From positions 1 through 47,262 of the forward strand of contig CALCNX010000138.1 in the NCBI GenBank assembly GCA_937899715.1: DNA of 47,262 nt, in the 5' to 3' direction. This document shows positions 34,035 to 42,727 of this stretch, piece after piece. Positions within the stretch are counted from its first letter, which is position 1, and each line of letters begins with the position of its first letter. Position numbers and translations under genes: made by a program. The notes under the pieces are model-generated. The model searched no databases and had not been told where the DNA came from. It was given only the letters and a program-made list of their open reading frames with translations. Source of the DNA: an uncultured bacterium (GTDB lineage Bacteria > Bacteroidota > Ignavibacteria > Kapaibacteriales > UBA4661).

Positions 34035-37000
34035 TTACAATTGGCTGACAAGCGGCATTTCAACAATAAACGTCGAACCGCTTCCAAGCACACTTTCCGC
34101 CCAAACACGCCCACCATGCAACTCCACAATTTGCTTCACTATTGCCAAGCCCACACCGTTAGACGATTCATTGCCGGTAGGACGAGCGGAAAGGCGCTGA
34201 AAAAAGCCGAATAATTTGCTGCGGTCGTCGTCCGTCAAGCCCGGACCTTGGTCGCGGACTTCAAGGCGCGAGAAGGCGTGATTACGCTTAACCGAAATGT
34301 GGATCTCCGCACCAAACGGCGAGTATTTGACGGCATTGGAAACGAGGTTTTCCACGACCTGTCCAAGTCGGGCTATATCAGCACAAACCATGCAGGAAGA
34401 CTCAACATCGAACACCATAGTTTGTGATTTTTGCTCTGCCGCCACCGTATGCGGTTCGGAAGCATTCACGCACACATACCCAAAATCAACAACTTCTTTG
34501 GAAAGCTCCATGCGCCCCATTTCAACGGCGGAGACATCCAGAATATTTTTGATAAGGTCGAGCATTCCTACCGCCGAGCGCGACATCGCCTCCATCATTG
34601 GCAGAAAGCGACTGGAAGGCTCAAGTTCGGAAAGTACGATTTCCGCAAAGCCGATGATGGCTCCAAGAGGATTTTTCAAATCGTGCGCAGCAATAGAAAG
34701 GATGCGGGTTTTGAAGCTGTCCGCCTCAGCCAGTTTACTATTCGATTCTTCCAATGCCATATTCTTGAGTGCTAAAGCAGCATTAACCTCTTGAATCTCT
34801 CGCGCTTGGCTATCCAGAAGAGTCATTTGACGGCGAATTTCGACGGTACGCTCGTCCACCAAATGCTGCAATTCTCGATTTCGCCGCTCTATACTTCTAA
34901 CGCGATTTCGGTACATACTCCACACAAGAGCAAGCCCAGAGAATCCCGCTCCCAGCCGAAACCACCACGTTTTCCAAAACGGGGGGCGAATAACGACACG
35001 CAGTGCTGCATCGCGCTGCGACCACACACCATCGCTATTGGCTGCACGGACGCGGAAAACATACTCGCCCGCGTCCAAATTGGTGTAATTCACCGAGCGC
35101 TGCGTACCTGCTTGAATCCAATTTTCGTCGAAGTTTTCGAGTTTGTAGGCGTATTGGTGTTTCAACGGGTTCACATAATCCAAGCCTGCAAATTCAAACG
35201 AAAAAAACGTATCGGTGTATTCCAACTCCAACGTTGTTTTCTCAGTAATAGAGCTATCTAGCTGTACGAATCGGTTAAACTTGCGAAAGCCCGTGATAAC
35301 AACATCCGGCGCGTGTGGATTATCTTGAACGCTGTCCGGATGAAACAGCGTAAAGCCTCCCACGCCACCAAACGCCATCATACCGCTTGAAAACTTGGCG
35401 TAAGCACCTCTGTTGAATTCATTGCTCTGCAAGCCATCGCTTGCTTCAAATGCCCGAACACGGTAGCTTGTCTGCTCGGCAGGCTTGATCGTGTCGGCAC
35501 AGGTCAGCACGGCAATTCCTTTATTCGTGCTTATCCACAACCGCCCCACTCGGTCTTCCAAAATTCCGTACACAATCTCGTTCGGAAGTCCGTGCTCGGC
35601 TGTAAAGCGCATTAACTCTTGCGCAGTCCCCATTTTGTTTCTGTCCCACCGATACAGACCGCCGCCATACGTGCCGTACCACAAGGCACCACGCCTATCT
35701 TCACAAATACTCACCACATTGCGCACTGCAATATTGACCGTATCTCCCAGCAGATGCTGTGCTGTAGGCAGAAGCGCACCGAATGTGGTGTCGAAGAGGC
35801 GTAATCCTGCCCCCCACGTACCCACCCACAGTGCGCCAGAGCGGTCGTAATAGAGCGTTTGAACGGGAATTGCCCGGTCTTGGCGGAGCGGAAACTTTGT
35901 GAAGCGCACAATACCTTGCTGCAATGCCTTACGGTCAAGCCTATTCAGTTTCCCGTCATCAGTTCCTACCCAAAGGTTTCCCTCTTTGTCTTCGCTCAAC
36001 TTCCAGACATGATTATTGCTGATGGAGGTCGTGTCGAACGTACTGTGGCGGTAGGTGGTGCAGTTCTTCAATGAGCCATCCGGCTTACGGTCAAATCGGC
36101 ATAAACCGCCACCAAATGTGCCTATCCAAAGCGTCCCGAAGCGGTCTTCAAGTATAGCACGAATATAGTCGTACCCCAACGACGATGGATTATTGGGTTC
36201 GTGCCTAAAGACCGTGAATGTGCGTGTTTTGGGGTCGAATCGGTTCAAACCGCCACCGTATGTACCTATCCACACAATACCTGCGCGGTCTTCGTGAAGA
36301 CAGAGGACATCATTGTGGCTGAGGCTGTTCGGGTGCTTGGGATAATGCCGATAGGACGTAAAACGCTCGTCGAAGGTGCTGTGCGTCCGCAGTCCGCCAC
36401 TATTGGTCGAAATCCAGAGCACACCCGCTCGGTCTTCTTTTACACCGAGAATCGTGTAAACACCTGCATCATTTCCACTATCATCCACATCCAGCGCGTA
36501 GGTATGGAACGTCTCTGTTTCACGATTGAGCGTTTGCAAGCCGCCTTCCTGCGAGCCTATCCAGAAGCGCCCGTCACGGCTTTCATAAATAGTATTGATG
36601 AAATTATTTGCTAATTCACGCGGGGAAGAACCTTTGCTCCAATGGCGAAGAACGCTTCTGGTATCAGGGTTAAAACGATACAGCCCGGTATTAGTCGTAC
36701 CGAGCCAAAGCATACCTTGTTTGTCCTTGTAAATGGGACGAATTGGCTCATTCAGAGCAGAATTTACACCTAAGTCGCAATGGGTAAACGTCCCCTCTCC
36801 TGCGCGGTCAAAAAGATGGAGTCCCTTTACTGTCCCCACCCACAAACGTCCTTTATCATCCTCACAAAAGCTCATAACTCTACCACTGCGAAGCCCTTGA
36901 GAATTACCAAGCCCTGGAGCATAGCGCACGAAATGCCCTGCCACACGGTCGAACATATAAAGACCGCTTAATTGCATACCAACCCAAATGTTTCCTTGAC

Positions 37001-37418
37001 GGTCTTCATAGAGAAAAAGTACGCCGTCAGCACCGATACTATGCGGGTCAGAAGGGTTATGACGATATGTGGTGAATCGCTCAACTTTCGGATTCCAAAC
37101 GCTTATCCCTTGCGCCGTTCCTACCCACAGCATTCCAGCGCGGTCTTCGAGTAATGCGGCAACCCAGTTATGCGCAAGTGTTGTGCTATCACGGTCATTA
37201 TGGCGAAAAACGGTAAAAGTATAGCCATCATACCGATTCAAGCCGTCGGAGGTGCCGAACCACATAAACCCCCGACGGTCTTGTAAAAAATCTTGGACGC
37301 TATTTTGAGACAGACCATGCTCAACCGTCAACCGCTTGGTAGGAAGCGATGTTTGAGCCAATGCCCCCGAGACAACAGCCATAACCGCAAAGAGCAATGT
37401 CCAACAGCATCGTAGCAT
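34035..37418 (-). CDS. Two-component propeller sensor histidine kinase (second copy of the type)
   Basis: A 1127-residue kinase. It starts with a signal peptide (MLRCCWTLLFAVMAVVSGALAQ), then about a dozen two-component propeller repeats (first: VEHGLSQNSVQDFLQDRRGF; each carries an LWxGT-type core) to about residue 720, a Y_Y_Y domain (YKLENFDENWIQAGTQ), one membrane helix (WWFRLGAGFSGLALVWSMY), a coiled coil, HisKA with His912 in IAAHDLKNPLG, and an ATPase with NLVSNAVKYSP, DQGPGLTDDD and SNGVGLAIVKQIVELHGG. No receiver or DNA-binding domain. The kinase core is closer to the 7TM kinase at 2442 than to the HEINNP type at 9389. It is preceded by a chemotaxis receptor on the same strand 41 bases away. 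Confidence 0.92.
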   Translation of the reverse strand: MLRCCWTLLFAVMAVVSGALAQTSLPTKRLTVEHGLSQNSVQDFLQDRRGFMWFGTSDGLNRYDGYTFTVFRHNDRDSTTLAHNWVAALLEDRAGMLWVGTAQGISVWNPKVERFTTYRHNPSDPHSIGADGVLFLYEDRQGNIWVGMQLSGLYMFDRVAGHFVRYAPGLGNSQGLRSGRVMSFCEDDKGRLWVGTVKGLHLFDRAGEGTFTHCDLGVNSALNEPIRPIYKDKQGMLWLGTTNTGLYRFNPDTRSVLRHWSKGSSPRELANNFINTIYESRDGRFWIGSQEGGLQTLNRETETFHTYALDVDDSGNDAGVYTILGVKEDRAGVLWISTNSGGLRTHSTFDERFTSYRHYPKHPNSLSHNDVLCLHEDRAGIVWIGTYGGGLNRFDPKTRTFTVFRHEPNNPSSLGYDYIRAILEDRFGTLWIGTFGGGLCRFDRKPDGSLKNCTTYRHSTFDTTSISNNHVWKLSEDKEGNLWVGTDDGKLNRLDRKALQQGIVRFTKFPLRQDRAIPVQTLYYDRSGALWVGTWGAGLRLFDTTFGALLPTAQHLLGDTVNIAVRNVVSICEDRRGALWYGTYGGGLYRWDRNKMGTAQELMRFTAEHGLPNEIVYGILEDRVGRLWISTNKGIAVLTCADTIKPAEQTSYRVRAFEASDGLQSNEFNRGAYAKFSSGMMAFGGVGGFTLFHPDSVQDNPHAPDVVITGFRKFNRFVQLDSSITEKTTLELEYTDTFFSFEFAGLDYVNPLKHQYAYKLENFDENWIQAGTQRSVNYTNLDAGEYVFRVRAANSDGVWSQRDAALRVVIRPPFWKTWWFRLGAGFSGLALVWSMYRNRVRSIERRNRELQHLVDERTVEIRRQMTLLDSQAREIQEVNAALALKNMALEESNSKLAEADSFKTRILSIAAHDLKNPLGAIIGFAEIVLSELEPSSRFLPMMEAMSRSAVGMLDLIKNILDVSAVEMGRMELSKEVVDFGYVCVNASEPHTVAAEQKSQTMVFDVESSCMVCADIARLGQVVENLVSNAVKYSPFGAEIHISVKRNHAFSRLEVRDQGPGLTDDDRSKLFGFFQRLSARPTGNESSNGVGLAIVKQIVELHGGRVWAESVLGSGSTFIVEMPLVSQL

Positions 37419-37459
37419 AGTTCTGCCAAGTCCATGATGGTTTGAATCTACGGTGAAAT

Positions 37460-39250
37460 TTACGACAAAAGTTTTCGTGAAGAACCGCGTAATTGCTTGC
37501 CTCCGTTTGTGCCAATCGCGCCTTGTGTGCGTAGTGTGCGCGTGATGCGGAACTGCCCGATAAGTTGCTGTAACTCTTCGGCTTGCGCTTGCAGTCCCTG
37601 TGCGCTTCCGGCGATATTGCCCACGCTTTCTACCGATTCTTCGATAACATCGGCAATCGCAGTGACGCTTTCCGCCATCACATTGCTGGTGGTAGCTTGT
37701 TCTTCGCTGGCGGTGGCAAGCTGGCTCATCACGTCTGAAACCCGCTCGGTACGCTGCAAAATCGCAGAAAAAGCGTCGGCAGTGCGAGTGAGTGCTTGCT
37801 GCCCTTCGTTGACAAGCCTTGTCCCTGCTTGCATGGAGCCGACGGCTTCACCAGTATCGCGCTGAATGATTTTGATGGTATTCGAGATTTCTTTCGTGGC
37901 TTTTTGTGTGCGCTCGGCGAGCTTGCGAACTTCATCGGCGACGACAGCAAAGCCACGCCCTGCGTCGCCCGCACGAGCAGCTTCTATAGCGGCGTTCAGC
38001 GCCAAAAGATTCGTTTGGTCGGCAATCTCGTCAATCACTTGGATAATTTCACCAATTTGCTCGCTGGATTTCCCCAAAGCACTTATTTTATCAGCACTTT
38101 GAATAACCACATTAGAAATGCTGCGGACATTCTCCATCATGCTGTTCATCGCACCATTACCTTGCTGTGCGTCGTCGTTGGCGAGCGAGGCTTCGTGTGC
38201 TGCGAGCGATGTTTGCTGCGTCGTTTGCTCAATCGTGGCGGACATTTCTTCCACCGCACTGGCAACGTGTCCTGCTTGTGAGGATTGTTTTTGAGAAGAA
38301 CTCGTCAAGCCTTCGGTAGCGCTTGAAATCTCGTTTGCAGCGGACACCGTGCGGTCAGCGCTTTCAGCCACGCGGGCAAGCATCGCTTCTACATTTTCGA
38401 TGGTCTGATTGAGCGCGTGCGCCAGTTTGCTGATATTGTCATCTCCACTGCTGGTGCTGGATTCCGGTACACGCACGGTAAAATCACCCTCAGCAACACG
38501 GCGGATGTGCTGCAATAGCTCTTCGACGCTTTTGGTTAAATATTCTTTTTGCGACTCCGATCGTGCTAAATCTTGTGTAGCGCGGCGCTCGGACTCAGCT
38601 TTCATCTCTTCGAGCTTGTGATAATCTTCTTGTGCCTTCTGCTCAGACGCAGTACGGGTTTCAGCCAGCAGTTGTGTAGTTTCTTCTTTGCTCAATTCGC
38701 TTTGTGCGCTGATGGCATTGATAAACAACACCAAAAATACCGTCGAGGTCAATGTTACATACACAATTTGCTGCGGAGGAATACGAATTGGCGGTAAAGT
38801 CACGATGGCATTAATTTCCAGTACAAATAGACCAATGACAAGAAGCAACGTTCCAATACCAATCATCCGTCCAAACTTGAAGCCCCCCAGATTAAATGCT
38901 AGTATCGGCGCTGCGATGAAGAAATAGTGAACGTTTGATTTGATGCCGCCGAAACTGAAGAAAAGAATAATAATAACGACAATGTAGGTTCCGATAAGAA
39001 GCAATACTGGCTGCTTGAGCGATGCACTTCGTTTCATCAGTGTTGGCGTAAAAACGGTAATTATTGCCGCTAAGAGCATCGGAATATCAACGAGAGTAAA
39101 CCCCACAAAAAATAAGTCTTGCACAACACTCAAGAGAGAAAGCATCATCAGCGTAAATGAAATCGTAACAAGCAACCGTGCTCGACGAAATTCATCAATA
39201 TCTTGACGCAATGATTCAGGAATAAACGAGAGGATAAGTGAACGCAGCAT
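37460..39250 (-). CDS. Methyl-accepting chemotaxis protein with a six-helix membrane domain
   Basis: A 596-residue receptor. The N-terminal ~185 residues hold about six transmembrane helices without a periplasmic sensor domain, so the signal is probably perceived in or near the membrane. A coiled coil leads to a HAMP-like segment (VEELLQHIRRVAEGDFTVRV at about 245) and the signalling domain, whose hairpin tip QTNLLALNAAIEAARAGDAG, then RGFAVVADEVRKLAER, is nearly identical to canonical MCPs. It should control CheA autophosphorylation. No other chemotaxis genes lie in the window; the adjoining propeller kinase has its own HisKA. It is divergent from the small ORF and peroxiredoxin operon. Confidence 0.92.
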   Translation of the reverse strand: MLRSLILSFIPESLRQDIDEFRRARLLVTISFTLMMLSLLSVVQDLFFVGFTLVDIPMLLAAIITVFTPTLMKRSASLKQPVLLLIGTYIVVIIILFFSFGGIKSNVHYFFIAAPILAFNLGGFKFGRMIGIGTLLLVIGLFVLEINAIVTLPPIRIPPQQIVYVTLTSTVFLVLFINAISAQSELSKEETTQLLAETRTASEQKAQEDYHKLEEMKAESERRATQDLARSESQKEYLTKSVEELLQHIRRVAEGDFTVRVPESSTSSGDDNISKLAHALNQTIENVEAMLARVAESADRTVSAANEISSATEGLTSSSQKQSSQAGHVASAVEEMSATIEQTTQQTSLAAHEASLANDDAQQGNGAMNSMMENVRSISNVVIQSADKISALGKSSEQIGEIIQVIDEIADQTNLLALNAAIEAARAGDAGRGFAVVADEVRKLAERTQKATKEISNTIKIIQRDTGEAVGSMQAGTRLVNEGQQALTRTADAFSAILQRTERVSDVMSQLATASEEQATTSNVMAESVTAIADVIEESVESVGNIAGSAQGLQAQAEELQQLIGQFRITRTLRTQGAIGTNGGKQLRGSSRKLLS

Positions 39251-39422
39251 ACAACGAGTTCCTTTCTGTCTTGGTTGTGAGACAGCGTGAAAAATGGAAT
39301 GGACAATTTTTCACAAACTACGAAACTTCATCATAAAAAGCGAGAGTAAAAAACGAAAGGATTCATGCGCCCTTGAAACGAATTGTTGGAGAAAAATTTG
39401 CTTTTCCATTCTGAATCATTTA

Positions 39423-39493
39423 CATTGCAACACGTCAAAAAAAACAACCAATGACGATTTGCAATGCGGCACAATTACATTTTTTGCATTGCA
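39423..39493. promoter_or_regulatory. Repeated TGCAAT/ATTGCA boxes upstream of the Met/Cys-rich ORF
   Basis: TGCAATGC at 39460-39467 and its exact reverse complement GCATTGCA at 39486-39493 flank a TACATTTT sequence resembling the -7 box of this group. A third half-site, CATTGCAA, is at 39423-39430. The arrangement looks like a repressor or activator operator. No regulator is known. The stretch from 39251 to 39521 contains no gene. Confidence 0.4.
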
Positions 39494-39521
39494 CCTCAAC
39501 AAAAAAGCAACTACTTAGTAA

Positions 39522-39647
39522 ATGACAATTCTCACTTCTCATAGCGCCGTAACCCGTTCAATGATGAACGATTGCATGATGCCCCAAATGTGTGGCATGA
39601 TGATGTGCTGCTATGTACCTCCAATGAAGGTGAGAATGTTGTTGTAA
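39522..39647 (+). CDS. Met/Cys-rich 41-residue ORF; putative leader peptide
   Basis: A 41-codon ORF fixed at its start by an in-frame TAA directly before the ATG. It contains 11 Met and 4 Cys, concentrated in residues 14-30, with the run ATG ATG ATG TGC TGC at codons 26-30 (39597-39611). A typical intrinsic terminator follows 26 bases past its stop, and then genes of sulfur and thiol chemistry. A leader peptide that senses Met-tRNA or Cys-tRNA supply through ribosome stalling fits this layout. The alternative is a metal (copper) binding microprotein with its own terminator. No strong Shine-Dalgarno site is present, so translation is not proven. Confidence 0.5.
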   Translation: MTILTSHSAVTRSMMNDCMMPQMCGMMMCCYVPPMKVRMLL

Positions 39648-39672
39648 CGAACAAGACTACGAATCAGATTAC

Positions 39673-39706
39673 AAGCCATTCCCCTTCACGGAGAATGGCT
39701 TTTTTG
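39673..39706 (+). terminator. Intrinsic terminator, possibly an attenuator, ahead of the peroxiredoxin
   Basis: AAGCCATTC at 39673-39681 pairs with GAATGGCTT at 39693-39701 (9 base pairs), followed by T at 39702-39705. The left arm can instead pair with the 3' end of the small ORF: CATTC (39677-39681) with GAATG (39634-39638), and CCTTC (39683-39687) with GAAGG (39626-39630). That makes two mutually exclusive structures, as in attenuators. It lies 45 bases before the peroxiredoxin start. Confidence 0.65.
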
Positions 39707-39750
39707 TTGCTATTTTTTTCACATTTTTTCATTTTTTGGAGTATTCTCGC

Positions 39751-40434
39751 ATGAGCACACAAACAGCACAGCCCGCCACCAAGACAGACATTCCAAACGT
39801 TATTCTGCGTTTGGGCGACACCGCACCGAACTTCACCGCCGAGACCACGCAGGGTCCGATTGATTTCCACGCATGGCTTGGCAATAGCTGGGGCGTTCTC
39901 TTCTCGCACCCTGCCGATTACACGCCTGTCTGCACCACAGAACTCGGCACGACGGCGAAATACAAAAACCAATTCGACGAACGCAATGTGAAAGTTATCG
40001 CGCTCAGTGTTGACCCGCTTGAGAAACACCACGCATGGATTAACGACATCAACGAAACGCAACACACAACAGTCAATTTTCCGCTTATCGCCGACCCCGA
40101 CAAGCGTATTGCTCTGCTCTACGGCATGATTCACCCTAACGCATCGGAGAACGCGACCGTGCGCTCGGTGTTCGTGATTGGACCGGACAAAAAAATCAAA
40201 CTCACCATTAACTATCCGGCTTCTACGGGCAGAAATTTCCTTGAAATTCTCCGCGCGATAGATTCACTTCAGCTTACGGCAAATTACGGCGTAGCAACGC
40301 CCGCAAACTGGCAACACGGCGACGACGTAGTTATCGTGCCTGCCGTAGCCGATGCCGACGTGCCTACACGCTTCCCCAAAGGCGCTACTTACGTGAAACC
40401 ATATTTGCGCATCACGCCGCAGCCGAATCTCTAA
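39751..40434 (+). CDS. Peroxiredoxin, 1-Cys (Prx6) type
   Basis: A 227-residue thiol peroxidase that reduces peroxides in the cytoplasm. The catalytic motif DYTPVCTTELG has peroxidatic Cys61, with Thr58 and a conserved Arg later. LFSHPADYTP and the C-terminal RFPKGATYVKPYLR are hallmarks of the Prx6 class, which includes an extended C-terminal domain for dimerisation. The ATG at 39751 follows a TGGAG site; an earlier TTG is less likely. The gene is preceded by a terminator and the Met/Cys-rich ORF and followed by a DUF4395 gene 49 bases later. Confidence 0.92.
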   Translation: MSTQTAQPATKTDIPNVILRLGDTAPNFTAETTQGPIDFHAWLGNSWGVLFSHPADYTPVCTTELGTTAKYKNQFDERNVKVIALSVDPLEKHHAWINDINETQHTTVNFPLIADPDKRIALLYGMIHPNASENATVRSVFVIGPDKKIKLTINYPASTGRNFLEILRAIDSLQLTANYGVATPANWQHGDDVVIVPAVADADVPTRFPKGATYVKPYLRITPQPNL

Positions 40435-40483
40435 ATTTTTCATTCCTAATCTCGCATTTTGCCACTTTTTCAGAGAGTTTATC

Positions 40484-40963
40484 ATGTCAGAACAACGTAC
40501 TTCCACCGCGACATCACGAAATAAACGCCCACTAGACATTCCCTTGCCGATTGTCAGTTTTAGTCGCTCGGTCTATGTCGTGGCACTTGTCGCTGCCTTT
40601 GCATTGCAGCAACCGCTTATTACCTCGGCGCTCCTCTTCATTGTTACTCTGGGCGTTGTGGGCGGCGCTCGGTGGAATGTTCTTAATCGTTTGGGACGCA
40701 TTCTCTTTGGGAAGCGCATTGCGGCGAATCCCGCCGTTCCTTTGGAAGACGTGCGTTTGATTCGCTTCAATAACCTAATTGTCATCGGGCTGCTTGCTGC
40801 TGCGCAAGTGGCGTTCTGGCTCACTCGCACACCGATAGTAGGATGGGTGTTCGTGGGCTTTATTGTGGCGGCGAGCGTGGCGGCGCTGTCCGGCTTCTGC
40901 GTGGGCTGCGTGTTGTACTATCAATTCAAACTGCACAAATACAAGTTTTTAGGAGAGTCCTAA
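40484..40963 (+). CDS. DUF4395-family membrane protein
   Basis: A 159-residue membrane protein with about four hydrophobic segments (SFSRSVYVVALVAAFAL, LITSALLFIVTLGVVGG, LIVIGLLAAAQVAFWL, VGWVFVGFIVAASVAAL). The end GFCVGCVLYYQFKLHKYK, with a conserved Cys pair, is the mark of DUF4395. Family members often lie beside rhodaneses and thioredoxin-like genes, as here, which suggests a role in sulfur or thiol transport or redox; the activity is unknown. It is 49 bases after the peroxiredoxin and is followed by a weak hairpin before the rhodanese. Confidence 0.82.
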   Translation: MSEQRTSTATSRNKRPLDIPLPIVSFSRSVYVVALVAAFALQQPLITSALLFIVTLGVVGGARWNVLNRLGRILFGKRIAANPAVPLEDVRLIRFNNLIVIGLLAAAQVAFWLTRTPIVGWVFVGFIVAASVAALSGFCVGCVLYYQFKLHKYKFLGES

Positions 40964-40982
40964 ACGTAGTCAAATTTTTCAG

Positions 40983-41020
40983 CGGACGGGAATATAGATT
41001 TTCCTGTCCGTTGTTGTATT
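40983..41020 (+). terminator. Weak hairpin, possible terminator, after the DUF4395 gene
   Basis: CGGACGGGAA at 40983-40992 pairs with TTCCTGTCCG at 41001-41010, with one mismatch, followed by the interrupted T stretch TTGTTGTATTTT. It may end or reduce transcription between the DUF4395 gene and the rhodanese. Confidence 0.5.
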
Positions 41021-41072
41021 TTGGCTCAGGCAACGTATCAAATCATATTTCTCAACTATCCTTATCTCTTCC

Positions 41073-41390
41073 ATGAAAGAACTTACCGTGAGCGAACTCA
41101 AAGCGCTCTTCGACTCAGGCGCTGATTTTCAACTGATTGACGTGCGCGAACCGCATGAGCTAGCGGTTGCGAGCATTGGCGGCGAAAATATTCCGCTTGG
41201 AACCGTCTTGCAAAACTCATCTGCTTTTGCCCGCGACAAACAGGTCGTTGTGTATTGCCGAAGCGGAAAACGCAGTGGTGATGCGGTCTTGGCACTGGAG
41301 CGGCAGTTTGGTTTCGATAATCTTTACAATCTCAAAGGCGGCATTCTCGCCTATGCCGATGAAATTGACCCTTCCCTCACCAAATATTAA
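41073..41390 (+). CDS. Rhodanese-like sulfurtransferase
   Basis: A 105-residue single rhodanese domain. LIDVREPHELAVASI (about 21-35) and the active-site loop VVVYCRSGKRSGDA with Cys62, the persulfide carrier, are canonical, and the end YNLKGGILAYADEID is typical. It moves sulfane sulfur from donors such as thiosulfate to cellular acceptors. It has 21 bases to the MetZ-like gene, with which it is probably co-transcribed, so sulfur may be supplied toward methionine synthesis. No signal peptide; cytoplasmic. Confidence 0.9.
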   Translation: MKELTVSELKALFDSGADFQLIDVREPHELAVASIGGENIPLGTVLQNSSAFARDKQVVVYCRSGKRSGDAVLALERQFGFDNLYNLKGGILAYADEIDPSLTKY

Positions 41391-41411
41391 CACCTCAATT
41401 CCTCAGTATTT

Positions 41412-42602
41412 ATGCCGCACACAGAGCGATTTGATAATTTTGAGACCAACGCCATCCGCCTTCAGACCGAACGCGCGGAACGCGAACATTCTTCTCCCAT
41501 TTACTTCACCTCTAGCTTTGTTTTTGAGGATGCCGAGCAAGCGCGGGCGATGTTTGCCGATGAAATACCGGGCAATATCTACACGCGCTTCTCCAACCCG
41601 AACAACAGCGAATTTATCGAAAAGCTCTGCGCCTTAGAAGGCACGGAAGACGGCATTGCGACTGCTTCCGGCATGGCGGCGATGTGGTCATCGCTGGCGG
41701 CGTTCCTCAGGAGCGGCGACCACGTACTTGCTTCGCGGTCGCTCTTTGGCTCAACACACCAGATTTTGACGGCGCTGCTGCCGCGTTGGGGAATCACGCA
41801 CTCCTACGCCGACATTGCCAAGCCCGAAGAATGGGAAGCGCTCATTCAGCCGAATACCAAAATGATATTCGTCGAAACGCCCTCCAATCCTGCGTTGGAT
41901 GTGATTGACCTTGAGTGGCTGGGCAAACTCGCCCGCAAGCATAATGTGATTCTGAACGTGGACAACTGCTTTGCCACACCATACCTGCAAAATCCCGCAA
42001 AGTACGGCGCAGACCTCGTTACGCACTCTGCCACAAAATTCATTGACGGACAAGGACGCGCCATTGGCGGCGCTGTTCTGGGACGGGCAGACCTCATCAA
42101 GGAAGTACGCTTCTTTGCACGGCACACGGGACCTTCTCTCAGCCCTTTTAACGGCTGGATTCTTTCCAAAAGCCTCGAAACACTTGCCGTGCGCATGGAA
42201 CGCCACTGCCAAAGCGCCCTTGCGCTGGCAGAACGCTTGCAATCGAACCCTCACATTGCCTACGTGAAATACCCTTTTCTGCCCTCGCACCCGCAGTACG
42301 ACTTGGCGCGTCGGCAGATGCGTTTGGGTGGCGGCGTTATCACGTTTGAACTGAAAGGTGGTATTGAGCAAGGGCGGCGTTTTCTGAACGCGCTGCAAAT
42401 GCTGTCGCACACCGCCAATCTTGGGGACACGCGCACGATTGCAACGCATCCGGCTTCGACAACCCATTCCAAACTCAAAGAAGAAGAGCGCCAAGCAGTC
42501 GGCATCACGCCGGGACTGATTCGCATTTCGGTCGGGCTGGAACACCCCGACGATATTGTGCGGGATATTGAACAAGCAATTACGGCTTCGGCGAATAGCT
42601 GA
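41412..42602 (+). CDS. O-succinylhomoserine sulfhydrylase / cystathionine gamma-synthase family (MetZ-like)
   Basis: A 396-residue PLP enzyme of the Cys/Met metabolism family. Seen motifs are YTRFSNPNN near the start (57-65), GIATASGMAA (81-90), the PLP contact LNVDNCFATPYLQNP (181-195) with Asp184, and the Schiff-base lysine Lys209 in HSATKFIDGQGR. The start SSPIYFTSSFVFEDAEQAR and the SLGDTRTIATHP-like ending (here NLGDTRTIATHPASTTH) are shared by O-succinylhomoserine sulfhydrylases (MetZ), which make homocysteine directly from sulfide. Whether the donor is succinyl- or acetyl-homoserine cannot be decided by eye. It follows the rhodanese by 21 bases and would close the sulfur group. Confidence 0.9.
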   Translation: MPHTERFDNFETNAIRLQTERAEREHSSPIYFTSSFVFEDAEQARAMFADEIPGNIYTRFSNPNNSEFIEKLCALEGTEDGIATASGMAAMWSSLAAFLRSGDHVLASRSLFGSTHQILTALLPRWGITHSYADIAKPEEWEALIQPNTKMIFVETPSNPALDVIDLEWLGKLARKHNVILNVDNCFATPYLQNPAKYGADLVTHSATKFIDGQGRAIGGAVLGRADLIKEVRFFARHTGPSLSPFNGWILSKSLETLAVRMERHCQSALALAERLQSNPHIAYVKYPFLPSHPQYDLARRQMRLGGGVITFELKGGIEQGRRFLNALQMLSHTANLGDTRTIATHPASTTHSKLKEEERQAVGITPGLIRISVGLEHPDDIVRDIEQAITASANS

Positions 42603-42727
42603 CAAGACTCGGTCTCTTTGGTGCTACTGTCGCCCATTACTTTGGCAGACACGTATTCTTCCTTGCCTGTACCGCGCAAAAAGCCTATTTTGGGGGAAAA
42701 TGTTCGTATCATTTTTCCCCATTACGA

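Noticed and set aside
39572..39754. 60-residue open frame spanning the terminator before the peroxiredoxin
   Set aside because: It crosses the hairpin and T run and runs out of frame with both the Met/Cys-rich ORF and the peroxiredoxin; it is more likely a shadow.
41751..42605. 284-residue minus-strand frame
   Set aside because: It is the exact antisense shadow of the MetZ-like gene.
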